A stretch of DNA of 64,000 bases from assembly GCA_014904985.1 (NCBI GenBank), contig MU128949.1, forward strand, positions 95,323 through 159,322, read 5' to 3'. Numbering within the stretch: position 1 is the stretch's first letter; the number at the start of each line of letters is the position of its first letter. The notes beneath the pieces were generated by a model. The model searched no databases and was not told where the DNA came from. It worked only from the letters and a program-made list of their open reading frames with translations. The position numbers and the translations under genes were made by a program. Below are positions 10,957-21,110 of this stretch, one piece after another. Source of the stretch: Hydnum rufescens UP504. Taxonomy: Eukaryota; Basidiomycota; Agaricomycetes; Cantharellales; Hydnaceae.

Positions 10957-12671
10957 ATGTTTGTCACCACAACTGTCTCTTTACTCCTCACACTTCTAGC
11001 TTCTTTGGTGCTCGCATTTCCTGGAGCCGATCTGAATGAGACCAGGAGCGCCATCACATCGGTGCCGCCGTCGACCGTGACAGCATTGACAATCTACGGA
11101 CAGGTGCTATCTCCCTGGGATACTGCTATTTTCGAGGTCACTCTACAACTACCCGCCATCACAGTTCTCTCGCGCATCCTATTGTCCTCCCACCCAAACC
11201 TCTAGTTGGGCGTGTGGACGTCAGTCACATTTCAGATTTTCATTTGTTCGAATCCATACACATAACGCATGTCCACATAGAGGCCTGTAGTGCACTTCCG
11301 GGTTTCGTTCCGTACGTCCTTGTTCCCCACAATGATGTTGCGGGGCCTGCATCTATTAACCTATCGTCAGTTACCTCGTTGGCGGTGATGATGGACCCAC
11401 ACCATACTACTACGTGGGATATTGGCCCACGAAAAATACGGGTAAGATCTCAGGTTTACTGGGTCGCAGTAACAGGGACCTTCGCTCAAGTGCTTATTCG
11501 GAATGGATGCCTGATTTATATATAGCTGTTGTTGTGCATCAAGGCAGGGCACCATACTATGTCAGTTATGCCATGGCTATGAATTCGGTTCAACTTTAAT
11601 CGTGGCATACAGCTTGAATCGGTCCTAGGTGACCTCGGAATGACCTTGTCGACCCTTGATAGCACGCTCTTCCCTGGACTTAGCTGCTCCATTCGGGTAT
11701 TGTTTACCGTTGCATTTCCCAAACTGTTGCATTCAGTATGTATTTACCTGTATTTTGCTTCCAGGTTCACAGTAAGTTCAAATCGATTCTTCGGAGTTAT
11801 CGGTGAAATGTACTTGATCTGTTGCAGCCGGATTTGCCCATGTACAAGCTTTAACCGCAACTACCATCCTCGCCGCGGTCGACAAGATCCTATCAGATCA
11901 CTCCATCACCAAAGTGACTGTTATAGGACATTCATTAGGTCAATGATCCCGATCCTGGGACGCAACGTTCAATTGAACTCATATTCTTCGATAGGCGCTG
12001 CCGTCGCCATGATCGACACGGTGTATCTTCAGTTGCACCTGCCGTCCTCTACGTCACTCAAATTCATTGGTCACGGCACTCCGCGCGTTGGTAACCAGGC
12101 CTTTGCAGACTATGTCGATGCAACCGTGTGTTTTATTCTCTTCGCTTCTCCACCTGGGTACATCCATTTTCTGTTGCCAACGCGAAGGTTTCTCTAGTTC
12201 TCCGATGTCACACGTATCAATTACGCCAAGGCAGCTCTATTCTCTCGCTTACCATACTAGTAACCCCCGCTTACCTGCAGATGCATCTGTATCTAGGACC
12301 CGATTCCCATCGTCCCCGACCTATCTCTGGGCTACCGCCATGTCTCAGGCGAAGTACATATCCTCGAAAACGATACATGGATCGCATGCGCAGGCATGTA
12401 CTTGAATTTCATCGAGCATCCCCCTTGATCTTTCATGTTTGACCCTCATGGTCGGCGGGCTCCACAGGCCAGGACAACCCCAATCCCGAATGCTCAACTG
12501 GCGACGTTCCTACCATCTTGAACGGGAACTTCATCGATCACCTCGGTCCGTACAACGGCATTTGGGTGAGTTCTTCATTTTTGTTGGTCTTGCGAGTTTG
12601 CCGTAGCGCACATCCAAAATGGCCTCTGATGTTACCTATATGGATAGATGGGCCCCACGCACTGTACGTAG
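10957..12671 (+). CDS. Secreted class 3 lipase, copy 1 (13 exons, 307 aa)
   Basis: Exons: 10957-11103, 11165-11219, 11281-11311, 11371-11441, 11526-11560, 11613-11696, 11765-11771, 11828-11938, 11995-12125, 12198-12230, 12297-12393, 12468-12565, 12648-12671. They total 924 nt and read without a stop. Residues 1-~20 form a signal peptide (FVTTTVSLLLTLLASLVLA), so the enzyme is probably secreted. It has the class 3 (Rhizomucor-type) lipase order: GYWP block, V-H-x-G-F, nucleophile elbow GHSLG with Ser179, RVGN, catalytic Asp236 in DPIPIVP, and catalytic His292 in DHLGPYNG. The likely role is hydrolysis of acylglycerol esters outside the cell. Introns 10 and 11 need GC donors, and exon 7 is a 7-nt micro-exon encoding V-H. 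Unspliced, the gene looks broken in every frame. Confidence 0.85.
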
Positions 12672-14214
12672 TATGACATTCCTTGCATATTGGGCCTCGA
12701 ACGTTCGATAAATGTCATCGGCGCTCGTGCTTGTATCGCTTCCGTTGCATTTGTTCGTCTGCCTGAATAAATAAAATGGGATCGAAAGAAGGTTTTGCAT
12801 ATCTAGTGCGGCCAAGTGGAAGTGGCACATCACTCGGAGACACTATTATTGAGGACAAGATGATCTTTCATTTTGTCTGAGTGGCGCGAGGAGAGGGAAG
12901 AGCGAGAGGTACAGGCGAACTAGTATAGTTCAGGAATCCTTGTGTGTGGGCGCAGCGATGAACGGGAATGGAAGATAGATGAAGTGGAAGGGATACGATG
13001 GTCGAATAGCAAACAGCGAGGGGTGCATCTATACATCCATATGCAGCAGTCACTAGGCATTGTTTAAACACGGACATTAAGCGACATGTGGTGACCATGC
13101 TAGCTCGTCTCTGATGCAAAGAATGTGGCTAAGCCACAATCTCGTAGTGGGTCTGGTCCACAACGGGAGGGGCCACAATATTTCTGAATCGGGGGGATCA
13201 TCGGCGGGGGGGGGGGGGGGGGGAATGGAGCTGACCTGGGGGGGCGCGCTCGATCACGGTGGTATTCAAATTCAATGCAATAGTCATCCAACTACTCATT
13301 GTCCGCTGTCTAAGCTCGGGATCATCCAGTCCAGCGTACTCATCGGCTGTTGTACTCTGGCGTGGTTCTGCGCGCGCGAGGGTACACGGCCGGTCTAAAT
13401 ATATGTAGCTTGCCTTGAAGTTTAATCCTTGGTCTCGCTCGAACTTCCAGTCAAGAGCTTCGTTACTGGAGACAGAAGAGGGTTCAAGTTACGTAAGCAC
13501 CAGAACGTCGAGCCTGACGAGCACTAACGCTTAGCACTTCGTTCGCTGAAGGTTGATAAACTCAATGATAGACCTTCTTTGGAACTCGGAGCGCGAGAGA
13601 ATCTAAGGAGTATGGCTATGCAACCCTGTTTTCGGCGCATTTGTTTTAATGACAATAAAAGGGAGGTGGGCGGGTGAAGAAAAATGGGTGCTCAGCGACG
13701 CGAACGAGGGGGGCGAGCAAGGTATGGATTATGGTGGCGTGATGATTCTTCTTGCACAAGGAAATCGTTTTACGTAATACGTTTGTTACCTCGCTTTATT
13801 CCTGGCATTCTCTTATCTAGCCTTGCATCTAGGCGCTTGTGCCTCGCACCTAGCTGCTGAATTATTGACGCATGGTATCAGCCGCTGTAGCCAGACCCTC
13901 TTACCAGAGAGACCTTTTGTATCACCGAGAATCTCTTTGCCTGAGTCTTGGGATTACCAGGGATTCTTAGCTTTCATGTGTTCATGTGCTGTGTTCGGGC
14001 TGCGCGTCCAAATCAATGGGTGGCATGGGGGGGATTCCATTGTTGTCCACGCTCTATTCCTGCCTGTCACTTCTGCACATTCTGTTCCTTGGCCCTTCTC
14101 CTTTTGATACACCGCCCCGACCACGTAATTGTCCACTTGTAAAGAGTGAGTACCACTCTCGGCGAACCCCATGTTCGAGGTACAACCCGGTATAGTATAC
14201 AAACGCATCTTTCT
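12672..14214. other. Spacer of the tandem duplication; unidentified minus-strand frame
   Basis: 12,850-13,300 is repeated at 16,740-17,290. On the minus strand both copies end in a frame reading FASETS before its stop, and the open frame is shifted relative to the other copy across a G homopolymer (18 G at 13,206-13,223 against 11 G at 17,103-17,113). This may be the remains of an unrelated gene next to the lipase, but I do not recognise it. 13,300-14,214 holds nothing identifiable. Confidence 0.4.
13206..13223. repeat. G18 homopolymer
   Basis: Eighteen consecutive G residues. The duplicate region has 11 at 17,103-17,113, so the tract length differs between the copies. Confidence 0.9.
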
Positions 14215-14413
14215 CCCTATTGGTGGGAGCCACGCCAATCCTGAGAGTTCATCCTCGGGAATCGTCTCTACGGCTTAACGTTTTTCCTTTGGGGATTTCG
14301 ATACGGATGCTTCGATTTATAGCTAAAGCTGTTCTCAGGAAAGCTTGTAACTGGATTCTTGTTGTAATCCGGCCAGGAAAAGCCGAAAACCATTCAGGCT
14401 TTGTATAGGCACG

Positions 14414-14419
14414 TATAAA
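14414..14419 (+). promoter_or_regulatory. TATA box of lipase copy 2
   Basis: TATAAA lies 53 nt upstream of the last base before ATG 14472, in the same conserved context as in copy 1. Confidence 0.6.
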
Positions 14420-14471
14420 GGCCATCTGGTGCTCTGCACCCCATGCCCAATCGCGGGATTCTGGGGTAACG

Positions 14472-16185
14472 ATGTTCGTTACTACAACTGTCTATTTACT
14501 CCTCGCACTTCTGGCTTCTTTGGTTCTCGCATTTCCTGCAACCAATCTGATTGAGACCAGGAGCACCATCACATCAGTGCCGCCGTCGACCGTGACAGCA
14601 TTGACAATCTACGGACAGGTGCTATCTCCCTGAGATACTGTTATTTTCGAGGTCACTCACAACTAGCCCCTGTCACAGTTCTCTCGCGCATCCTATTGTC
14701 CTCCCACCCAAACCTCTAGTTGGACGTGTGGACGTCAGTTACACTTCATATTTTCATCTGTTCGAATCCATACACATAGCACATGTCCACATAGAGGCCT
14801 GCAGTGCACTTCCGGGTTTCGTGCCGCACGTCCTTGCCCCCCAGAATGATGTTGTGGGGCCTGCATCTATTAACCCATCGTCAGTTACCTCGCTGGCGGT
14901 GATGAAGGACCCACACCATACTACTACGTGGGATATTGGCCCACGAAAAATACGGGTAAGATCTCAGGTTTACTGGGTTGCAGTAACAAGGATTCCCACT
15001 CACTTATTTCGGAATGGATGCCTTATTTATATATAGCTGTTGTTGTGCATCAAGGCAGGGCACCATACTATGTCAGTTACGCCATGGCTATGAATGCAGT
15101 TCAACTTTAATCGTGCCATACAGCTTGAATCGGTCCTAGATGACCTCGAAATAACCTTGTCGACCCTTGATAGCACACTCTTCCCTGGACTGAGCTCCTC
15201 CATTCAGGTATTGTTTACAGCTGCATTTCCCAAACTGTCGCATTCCATATTTACCTGTATTTCGCTTTCAGGTTCACAGTAAGTTCAAATCGATTCTGAG
15301 TAGTTATCGGTGAAATGTACTTGATTTGTTGTAGCCGGATTTGCCTCTGTACAAGCTTTAACCGCAACTGCCATCCTCGCCGCAGTCAACAAGATCCTAT
15401 CAGGTCACTCCACCACTAAAGTGACCGTCATAGGTCATTCATTAGGTCAATCATCCCGATCCTGGGACCCAACGTCGTCGAAGTTCAATTGAACTGATAT
15501 TATTCGATAGGCGCTGCCGTCGCCATGATCGACATGGTGTATCTTCACTTGCACCTGCCGTCGTCTACGTCACTGAAATTCGTGGGTCACGGCACCCCGC
15601 GCGTTGGTAATCAGGCCTTTGCAGACTATGTCGATGCAACCGTATGTTTTGCTCTCTTCTGTTGGCACATCCATTTCCTGTTGCCAACGCGAAGGTTTCT
15701 CTAGTTCTCTGATGTCACACGGATCAATCACGCCGAGGCAGCTCTATTCTCTTCTTTACCATATCAGTCAACACTGCTTACCTGAAGATGCATCTGTATC
15801 TAGGACCCAATTCCCATCGTCCCCGGACTATCTGGGGGCTACCACCACGTCTCGGGCGAAGTACATATCCTCGACGACAATACCTGGATCGCATGCGCAG
15901 GCATGTACTTGAATTTCATCGAGCATCTCCCTTGATCTTTCAGTTTTGATATTCATGGCCGGGGCTCCACAGGCCAGGACAACCCCAGTCGCGAATGCTC
16001 AACTGGCGACGTTCCGACCGTCTTGAATGGGAACCTCATTGATCACCTCGGTCCGTACAATGGCGTTTGGGTGAGTTGTTTTTTTTTGGTCTTGCGAGTT
16101 TACCGTAGCGCACACCCAAAATGGCCTCTGATGCTGACTACCTACCTACCTATATGGATAGATTGGCCCCATGTACTGTACGTAG
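14472..16185 (+). CDS. Secreted class 3 lipase, copy 2 (13 exons, 307 aa)
   Basis: Exons: 14472-14618, 14679-14733, 14795-14825, 14885-14955, 15037-15071, 15124-15207, 15272-15278, 15335-15445, 15511-15641, 15705-15737, 15804-15900, 15973-16070, 16162-16185. Every exon has the same length as in copy 1. The frame is open over 307 residues with signal peptide, GHSLG, DPIPIVP and DHLGPYNG all present, so this is a potentially active secreted lipase. It ends WIGPMYCT. Three introns need GC donors (introns 3, 10, 11); intron 3 has GT in copy 1, so one donor changed after duplication. If GC donors are spliced poorly this copy would express less. Substitutions are scattered and none hits the catalytic triad. 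Confidence 0.83.
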
Positions 16186-16351
16186 TACGACATTCCTTGC
16201 GTCTTAGGCCTCGAACATTCGATAAATGCAATCGGTGCTCGTGCTTCTATCGCTGCATTGCATTTGTTTGCCTGCCTGAGTACATAACATAGGATTAAAA
16301 GAAGGTTTTGCATATCTAGTGCGGTCAAGTGGAAGTGGCTCATCACTCAGA

Positions 16352-16736
16352 GTAGTGAGAGTTACGGTGTTCGAGCAAGATCTCCCCCTGATTACTAAGC
16401 GGGTGAGGACGAATTTGGACGATCGGAGAGCCTCAGTTGCTTAGATGAATAGAGGAGTGTGATGGGAGGAATACAGAGAAGATCCTTAGTATTTTTGGTG
16501 AGCCTAAGCCTGGCTTTTATAATATTTACAGGAGGTTTAGAGAAACACATGCAGATGGGATAAGATGGAAAATATGACCGAGTACTGGTGGCGGTGAGGT
16601 GGAGAGTAAAAGATCGCAGGTGAAACCTGGCTGCGGGATCCAAAAGGTAGATTGGCGAGGTCGTCGCCATAGCCTCTCAGGGGTCACTCTCCGACGTCAC
16701 ACCCGGCCGCTTCCGTATTCGCTCACTCCAGCATGG
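16352..16736. other. Segment present only in duplication copy 2
   Basis: Copy 1 reads CACTCGGAGACACTATTATT straight through at 12,831-12,850, while copy 2 has about 385 bp between the matching halves. A 91-codon minus-strand frame lies here without recognisable motifs. It is either an insertion in copy 2 or a deletion from copy 1; no clear target duplication is visible. Confidence 0.5.
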
Positions 16737-17290
16737 AGACCCTATTATTGAGGACAAGATGATCTTTCATTTTGTCTGAGCAGGGTGAGGAGAGGAAAGA
16801 GCTAGGGTACAGGTGAACTAGCATAGTTCAGGAATCCTTGTGTGTGGTCACAGTGATGAATGGAAATGGAAGATAGATGATGAAGTGGAAGGCATGTGAT
16901 GGTCAAATAGCAAATAGTGAGGGGTGTGCATCTATTGCATCTATACATGTATATGCAGCAGTCACTAGACATTATTTAAACAGGGAGATTAAGTGATATA
17001 CGGGGTGACCATGCTAGCTCGTCTCTGATGCAAAGACTGTGGTTGAGTTGCAATCTTGTAGTGGGCCTGGTCCACCATGGGAGGGGCTGAAATATTCTAA
17101 ATGGGGGGGGGGGAATGAGGCAGGGCGACCCAGGGGGGCACACTCGATCAAGGTGGTATCCAAATTCAATGCAATAGTCATCGCCTGCTGTCTAAGCTTG
17201 GAATCATCCAGCTCATCGGCTGTTGTACTCTGGTGCCAACTCCAGGATGGTGGGAGTGACATCCGTCTTGTTGCAGATTACATCCTTACC

Positions 17291-17629
17291 CCCAAGTGAA
17301 GCCATTGTACCTGTGGCAAAGGATGAATGGCCTAGGCAGGTTCCTTACCACCCTTTATATAGAGGTTGGGACCCACTTGAATACCACATTACCAGTTCCC
17401 TGAGCTCGGTGTGAGGCACAAGCCCCTAGCTCCAGGACTTGATAAGTGTAGTAGACCCAATTAAGCGAGATGTTCCTTTTCCCCCAATACTGTAGTGTTA
17501 CGGTCTTAGTGATATCACATGACATTACGTAATTTCTGTCACACCCCAGATCTGGTGATACCACCTTGAGGAGGGTGTGACACCCCCCCAATTAACAATA
17601 TGGGGTAACTACTGGTGGAAGTGTCAGCA
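17291..17629. other. Boundary between gene-bearing DNA and CpG-poor repeats
   Basis: No gene. CpG frequency drops in this stretch and stays low to the right except in a few islands. It contains the paired words CACACCCCAGATCTGGTG and GGGTGTGACACCCC, which may be the edge of a decayed element. Confidence 0.4.
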
Positions 17630-17735
17630 CCTACATCAGGAAAATGAACTTTGCTTCTGAAGCCTTTGAGGGGCTCTGAAGGGCTTCAGAGCCCTTTGAA
17701 GGCTTCAGAAGCAAAGTCAGTTTTCCTGATGTAGG
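17630..17735. repeat. 106-bp near-perfect hairpin (foldback repeat)
   Basis: The left arm begins CCTACATCAGGAAAA and the right arm ends TTTTCCTGATGTAGG. The arms pair almost throughout, through TTGCTTCTGAAGCC and its complement, around a GGGCTTCAGAG centre. A diverged single arm appears at about 18,042-18,120. It may be a MITE or a foldback element. Confidence 0.75.
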
Positions 17736-18156
17736 TTTCCTGGGGCTGTCCAACCATCAGTGCCATCACCCCAGCTGCTAGAATGTGGTGCTAGAAATCT
17801 GATCTGTATGGAAGCAGTGTGATTGCTAGGCACTGCTAGTGTCAAATTAGTGTTTGATGTCCAGTGAAATTTTTTGTGTGTTTGATTTGTTCCCCATTCA
17901 CACACACTCTCTGGTATCAGGCCACTGAACAGACTATGTGAGCAAGAGCTCTTTGGAATTCTACCTTCCATCACATATTTTGCATATTTGTCCTATGAAT
18001 CCAAATCTTGATAGGATTGTCCACTTTCCTGCTTCATCCATCTACATCAGGGAAATCAATTTGCTCCTGAGATTGGGTGTATCTTCGAAGGCTTCTAAAG
18101 CTCTGAAGGTCTCAGAAGGCATGGATGTGCACAAGTCAGGAAGCTTAATTCTGCAA

Positions 18157-18960
18157 TTACACTTTCAAAGTATAGTCACTTCTGGTAGTGCACAAAATGA
18201 CAGATTTTTCCCATGTTATTTCGAGTCTGGTTACTACTATAATATGGCAGCTGTTGCACCAGCTGCAGCAATCACGGGCATGGCAGATGCACAATATGGT
18301 CTGGGGCTCAGGGCAGTGGCTTCTCATGTTTGATGCCCTAATGGTGTGGCCAGGCTTCTGCCTGGAAGCTTCTATATTATTGGATGTACTATTAAGGCAG
18401 ACATTCGAAACACAAAGTGTGGTTGGGCTTACCAAATTTGCTTCCCAGCCTTTGCCATTATTGAGCAGTTTCCAGTCAAACATGGCATTGTCCATCTTGC
18501 TGCCAGCATGCAGAACTTTGATGAACAACTCTTTCAAAAATTCATAATTGGGCGTCTCTTCAAAGCCAAGTTTCTGCACCTAGTTGAGATAAATGCCAAA
18601 TTCCTCTGAGGGTTATTCAACTGAGTGGGAAGAAAATTGGGAACTCAAAAAGATACTTACCTGGACATCCTTTGCAAAGTTCAGATATTGGCATGCTGCC
18701 CTTCTTCTCACCTATGTGCTCATATTTTTGCTGATTATTGGCAGCCTTTAATCCTTTCCAAGGAAGACTTCCATGCAAGAAGTACATGAACACATGCCCA
18801 AGACCTTTGAGATCATTGTGCCATGATTGTTCTGCATCAAAAGAATGGTAAAACTTGCACACAATTCACAGAGACCTGTACCAACCTCAACCAAGATGCA
18901 TATTGATACTCATATATTGTGCTGTCCTGATGATCCAGGTCTGCTTATTGCCCATATTGC
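18157..18960 (-). pseudogene. Casein kinase I C-lobe, decayed
   Basis: Read from right to left, the minus strand gives TAQYMSINMHLG, then after a gap [33 protein letters not shown] and ELCKGCP. A 55-nt intron (18,606-18,660, GTAAGT...CTCAG) is followed by EEFGIYLN, QKLGFEETPNYEFLKELF and FDWKLLNNGKGWE. This is the C-terminal lobe of CK1-type Ser/Thr kinases in the correct order. The whole N-lobe (ATP-binding glycine loop, VAIK, HRD, DFG) is missing, an in-frame TAG follows YLN, and the activation segment is disrupted, so it cannot be an active kinase. The next sequence to the right (18,960-19,135, LHTKHGNMGN...) belongs to something I do not recognise. Confidence 0.7.
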
Positions 18961-19402
18961 CATGCTTGGTGTGAAGCCAGCTCAACAGTGCTGATTCCCT
19001 TTCAGGGAACAGTGGCATTTCTTCATGTATATGAGGGAGCAGCTCATCCTCCTCTCCATGCTGGGCAATTGCTAGATATTCACAGGCCCACTGTTGGAGC
19101 TTGGCATCCAGAACATGCCAATACCATTTGAACACATTGACCAGCTGAGTTGTCTACATCACACATGCTATATAACAGATCAAGAGGCTGTCAGCACACA
19201 CTAATGTCATGGTCACAGAGTGAGAGGATGATAGTATGCTGATGCTTCTTGATAGGTTCTAGGGAGTCCGCTCAAGCAGCCAAGTGAGCCATCATGTTGA
19301 GACCAAGATACTGAATGTTTGTCTCCTTAGACATGATGAACTGTGCAAGTAAAACAGCCACAGAGGCAACTAGCAATGACTTGGCATCAATATGGATGGC
19401 CA
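18961..19402 (-). other. Degenerate coding-like sequence flanking the chromovirus
   Basis: A minus-strand frame reading CEYLAIAQHGEEDELLPHI and ERESALLSWLHTKHG looks like real but unidentified protein sequence. It is cut by the chromovirus at 19,403-19,407 (target duplication GACCA); the other side resumes at 31,867. Confidence 0.35.
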
Positions 19403-19407
19403 GACCA

Positions 19408-19903
19408 TGTCAGAGTTTGTCCGTTTCCCAGTTAATTCCGGATTTGTTTCCGGTTTGTTTCTGGTTTTGGTTCTGGCCTGTTTGTGATTTGTCCCTGTCT
19501 CCATTTCATTTCCCCTTCATTTCCTCATTTCCTTTACTTCCAGTTCCCACACACTTACCCCTGGCCCTGTCCCTGTTCCCTCCACTTTCCCATCCCCTGC
19601 CTGCTCCCCCTCTTGTGCCTGCCCCCCTGTAACCACCTCTCATTAAGTGATCAATCCCCCATAGTATAGGAACTATGTATAAGTAGTCTGGGGCGACATC
19701 CAGAGACTCAGCTTTGGTCTCTCAGGATTTCTGCTTCTACTCTGGACTACAGGTTAGCCTCACTGTACCTATTCCCTTAATGTTAATCTCAGGATTTCCA
19801 CTTCTACTCCGGACTACAGTCCGAGTACTTTCCAGTTGACTCTGTGAGCTTAAGGACCACTGTGCTCGTTTCCACCTAGTCCCTTCCAGGCTGCTGGACT
19901 GCC
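19408..19903 (+). repeat. Chromovirus 5' LTR, first part
   Basis: It corresponds to the first ~496 bp of the 630-bp 3' LTR at 31,237. A TATA box (TATAAG, 19,678-19,683) and the predicted transcript start near 19,710 are included. It is interrupted after CTGCC (19,899-19,903) by the nested LTR element; the LTR resumes at 25,017. Confidence 0.9.
19678..19683 (+). promoter_or_regulatory. TATA box of the chromovirus LTR
   Basis: TATAAG, with the same spacing (32 nt) to AGCTTTGGTCT as in the 3' LTR (31,506 to 31,538). This makes AGCTTTGGTCT the likely 5' end of the element transcript. Confidence 0.55.
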
Positions 19904-20457
19904 TGTAACGAAGTGCCTCCCAGGTTCAGGAGGGCACTCGTTGTCGTACTTGGACAAAGTGAAGTCCACAGGTGGGGAGCCAGATGGGAGGGGATAAGGG
20001 GATAAGAAGGTGAAAGGGCAATCACACCACCCTTAGCACTGGCTTTAGGTGGAGGAGCTGCACACAGGGCTAAGCACTGGCTTTGCCCTGAGCACAGGAG
20101 AAAAGGTTGTAGATGGAATGGGAGGATGGTGAAAGATAGTAAAGTAGTGACTGGCCAAGTGGCACAGTCACTACCTAAGGAGAGAGTAGCAGGTCAGCAA
20201 GAAGAACAAGGTTCTACTCACTGTTTCCCTATTTGGGCCTGTAGGTGCAACTCCAAGATCCAGGGAAGACTAGTAGTTAATGGCCACTAGACAAGCCAGC
20301 CAGATAGCCCAATAGACTGAGTAGAGGCAGAGACAGAGGTTTCATGGTTCTCGCTAGGCATAGAGGTCCGGGCAAAAGATTCTTATTCCATCTTGGCATC
20401 TGCCATATATACATGACTTTTGAGTCCAAACTCCCTTATGTAATACACTATATTACA
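19904..20457 (-). repeat. LTR of nested element (left)
   Basis: 554 bp, TGTAACG...TATTACA, near-identical to 24,459-25,011, which suggests a fairly recent insertion. Confidence 0.9.
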
Positions 20458-20919
20458 GTGCCCCCCAGTTTGGACTCCAAAAGTCTTAACTGAGCACTTG
20501 GGCATAAGGAAGGCAGATGAAGTGGAAAGAATGTGTGAATTTTAGAAAAAGGCAAAAGAAAGACAGGATTCAATGAGAGAGTTCATAATCCAGTGCTGAG
20601 CTTTGGATTTCAAAACAATGGATCTTAGCCTTTGAATGGGGAAAGAAGAAGACAGGATGAAAGAAAGTGGCAAGGAAGAGCAAGAGAAGAGGGGAGAGAA
20701 TTGTGGCCTTTATCCAAATGTCTTCAAGCCTCTAAGATCCTTCTGCACCATGGCTGCTGCCCCCCAGGCTTGATGGCATTGGATAGCATTAGGTATGACA
20801 CCAAAGACTGAGAGGGTGGGTGGGCAAAGTCTTTGGTGGGACTAAGTATTTACATGCTGTGAAGTCCCACAGCCTACATGCAGAGGAAGGCTGGGTGAGG
20901 CAAGGCCTTAGGAAGGACT

Positions 20920-21110
20920 AGGCCACAGGGAAGGGCCAGGCCACAGGGAAGGGCAAGGCCACAGAGAAGGGCAGGGCCTCAGGGAAGGGCAGGGCCACAG
21001 GAAAGGGTGGAGCCACAGGGAGGAAGGCCATGGCAAGGGACAGGGCCATGGCAAGGGACAGGGCCATGGCAAGGGGCAAGGCCATGGAAAGAGGCCAGGC
21101 CATGGCAAAG
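20920..21110. repeat. 18-bp minisatellite in nested element
   Basis: Units such as GGCCACAGGGAAGGGCAA and then GGCCATGGCAAGGGACAG repeat with an 18-bp period. The minus strand reads as a proline/leucine/tryptophan/cysteine hexapeptide repeat, probably only a by-product of the tandem array. Confidence 0.75.

Larger units (their letters stand above)
10700..17290 (+). repeat. Tandem duplication carrying two lipase genes
   Basis: Copy 1 spans about 10,700-13,300 and copy 2 about 14,215-17,290. Similarity covers the promoter (TATAAAGGCCATCTGG), the whole 13-exon lipase gene, the 3' flank and a further ~450 bp ending in a G-homopolymer block. Copy 2 has about 385 extra bp (16,352-16,736) at a point where copy 1 has a simple junction. 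About 0.9 kb between the copies (13.3-14.2 kb) is unique. Exon lengths are identical in both genes while introns differ slightly, so both reading frames have been kept since duplication. Confidence 0.85.

Noticed and set aside
10957..12671. First lipase region read as a pseudogene because all raw frames contain stops
   Set aside because: Thirteen exons with consistent splice signals give an uninterrupted 307-residue frame, and the second copy has the same exon lengths.
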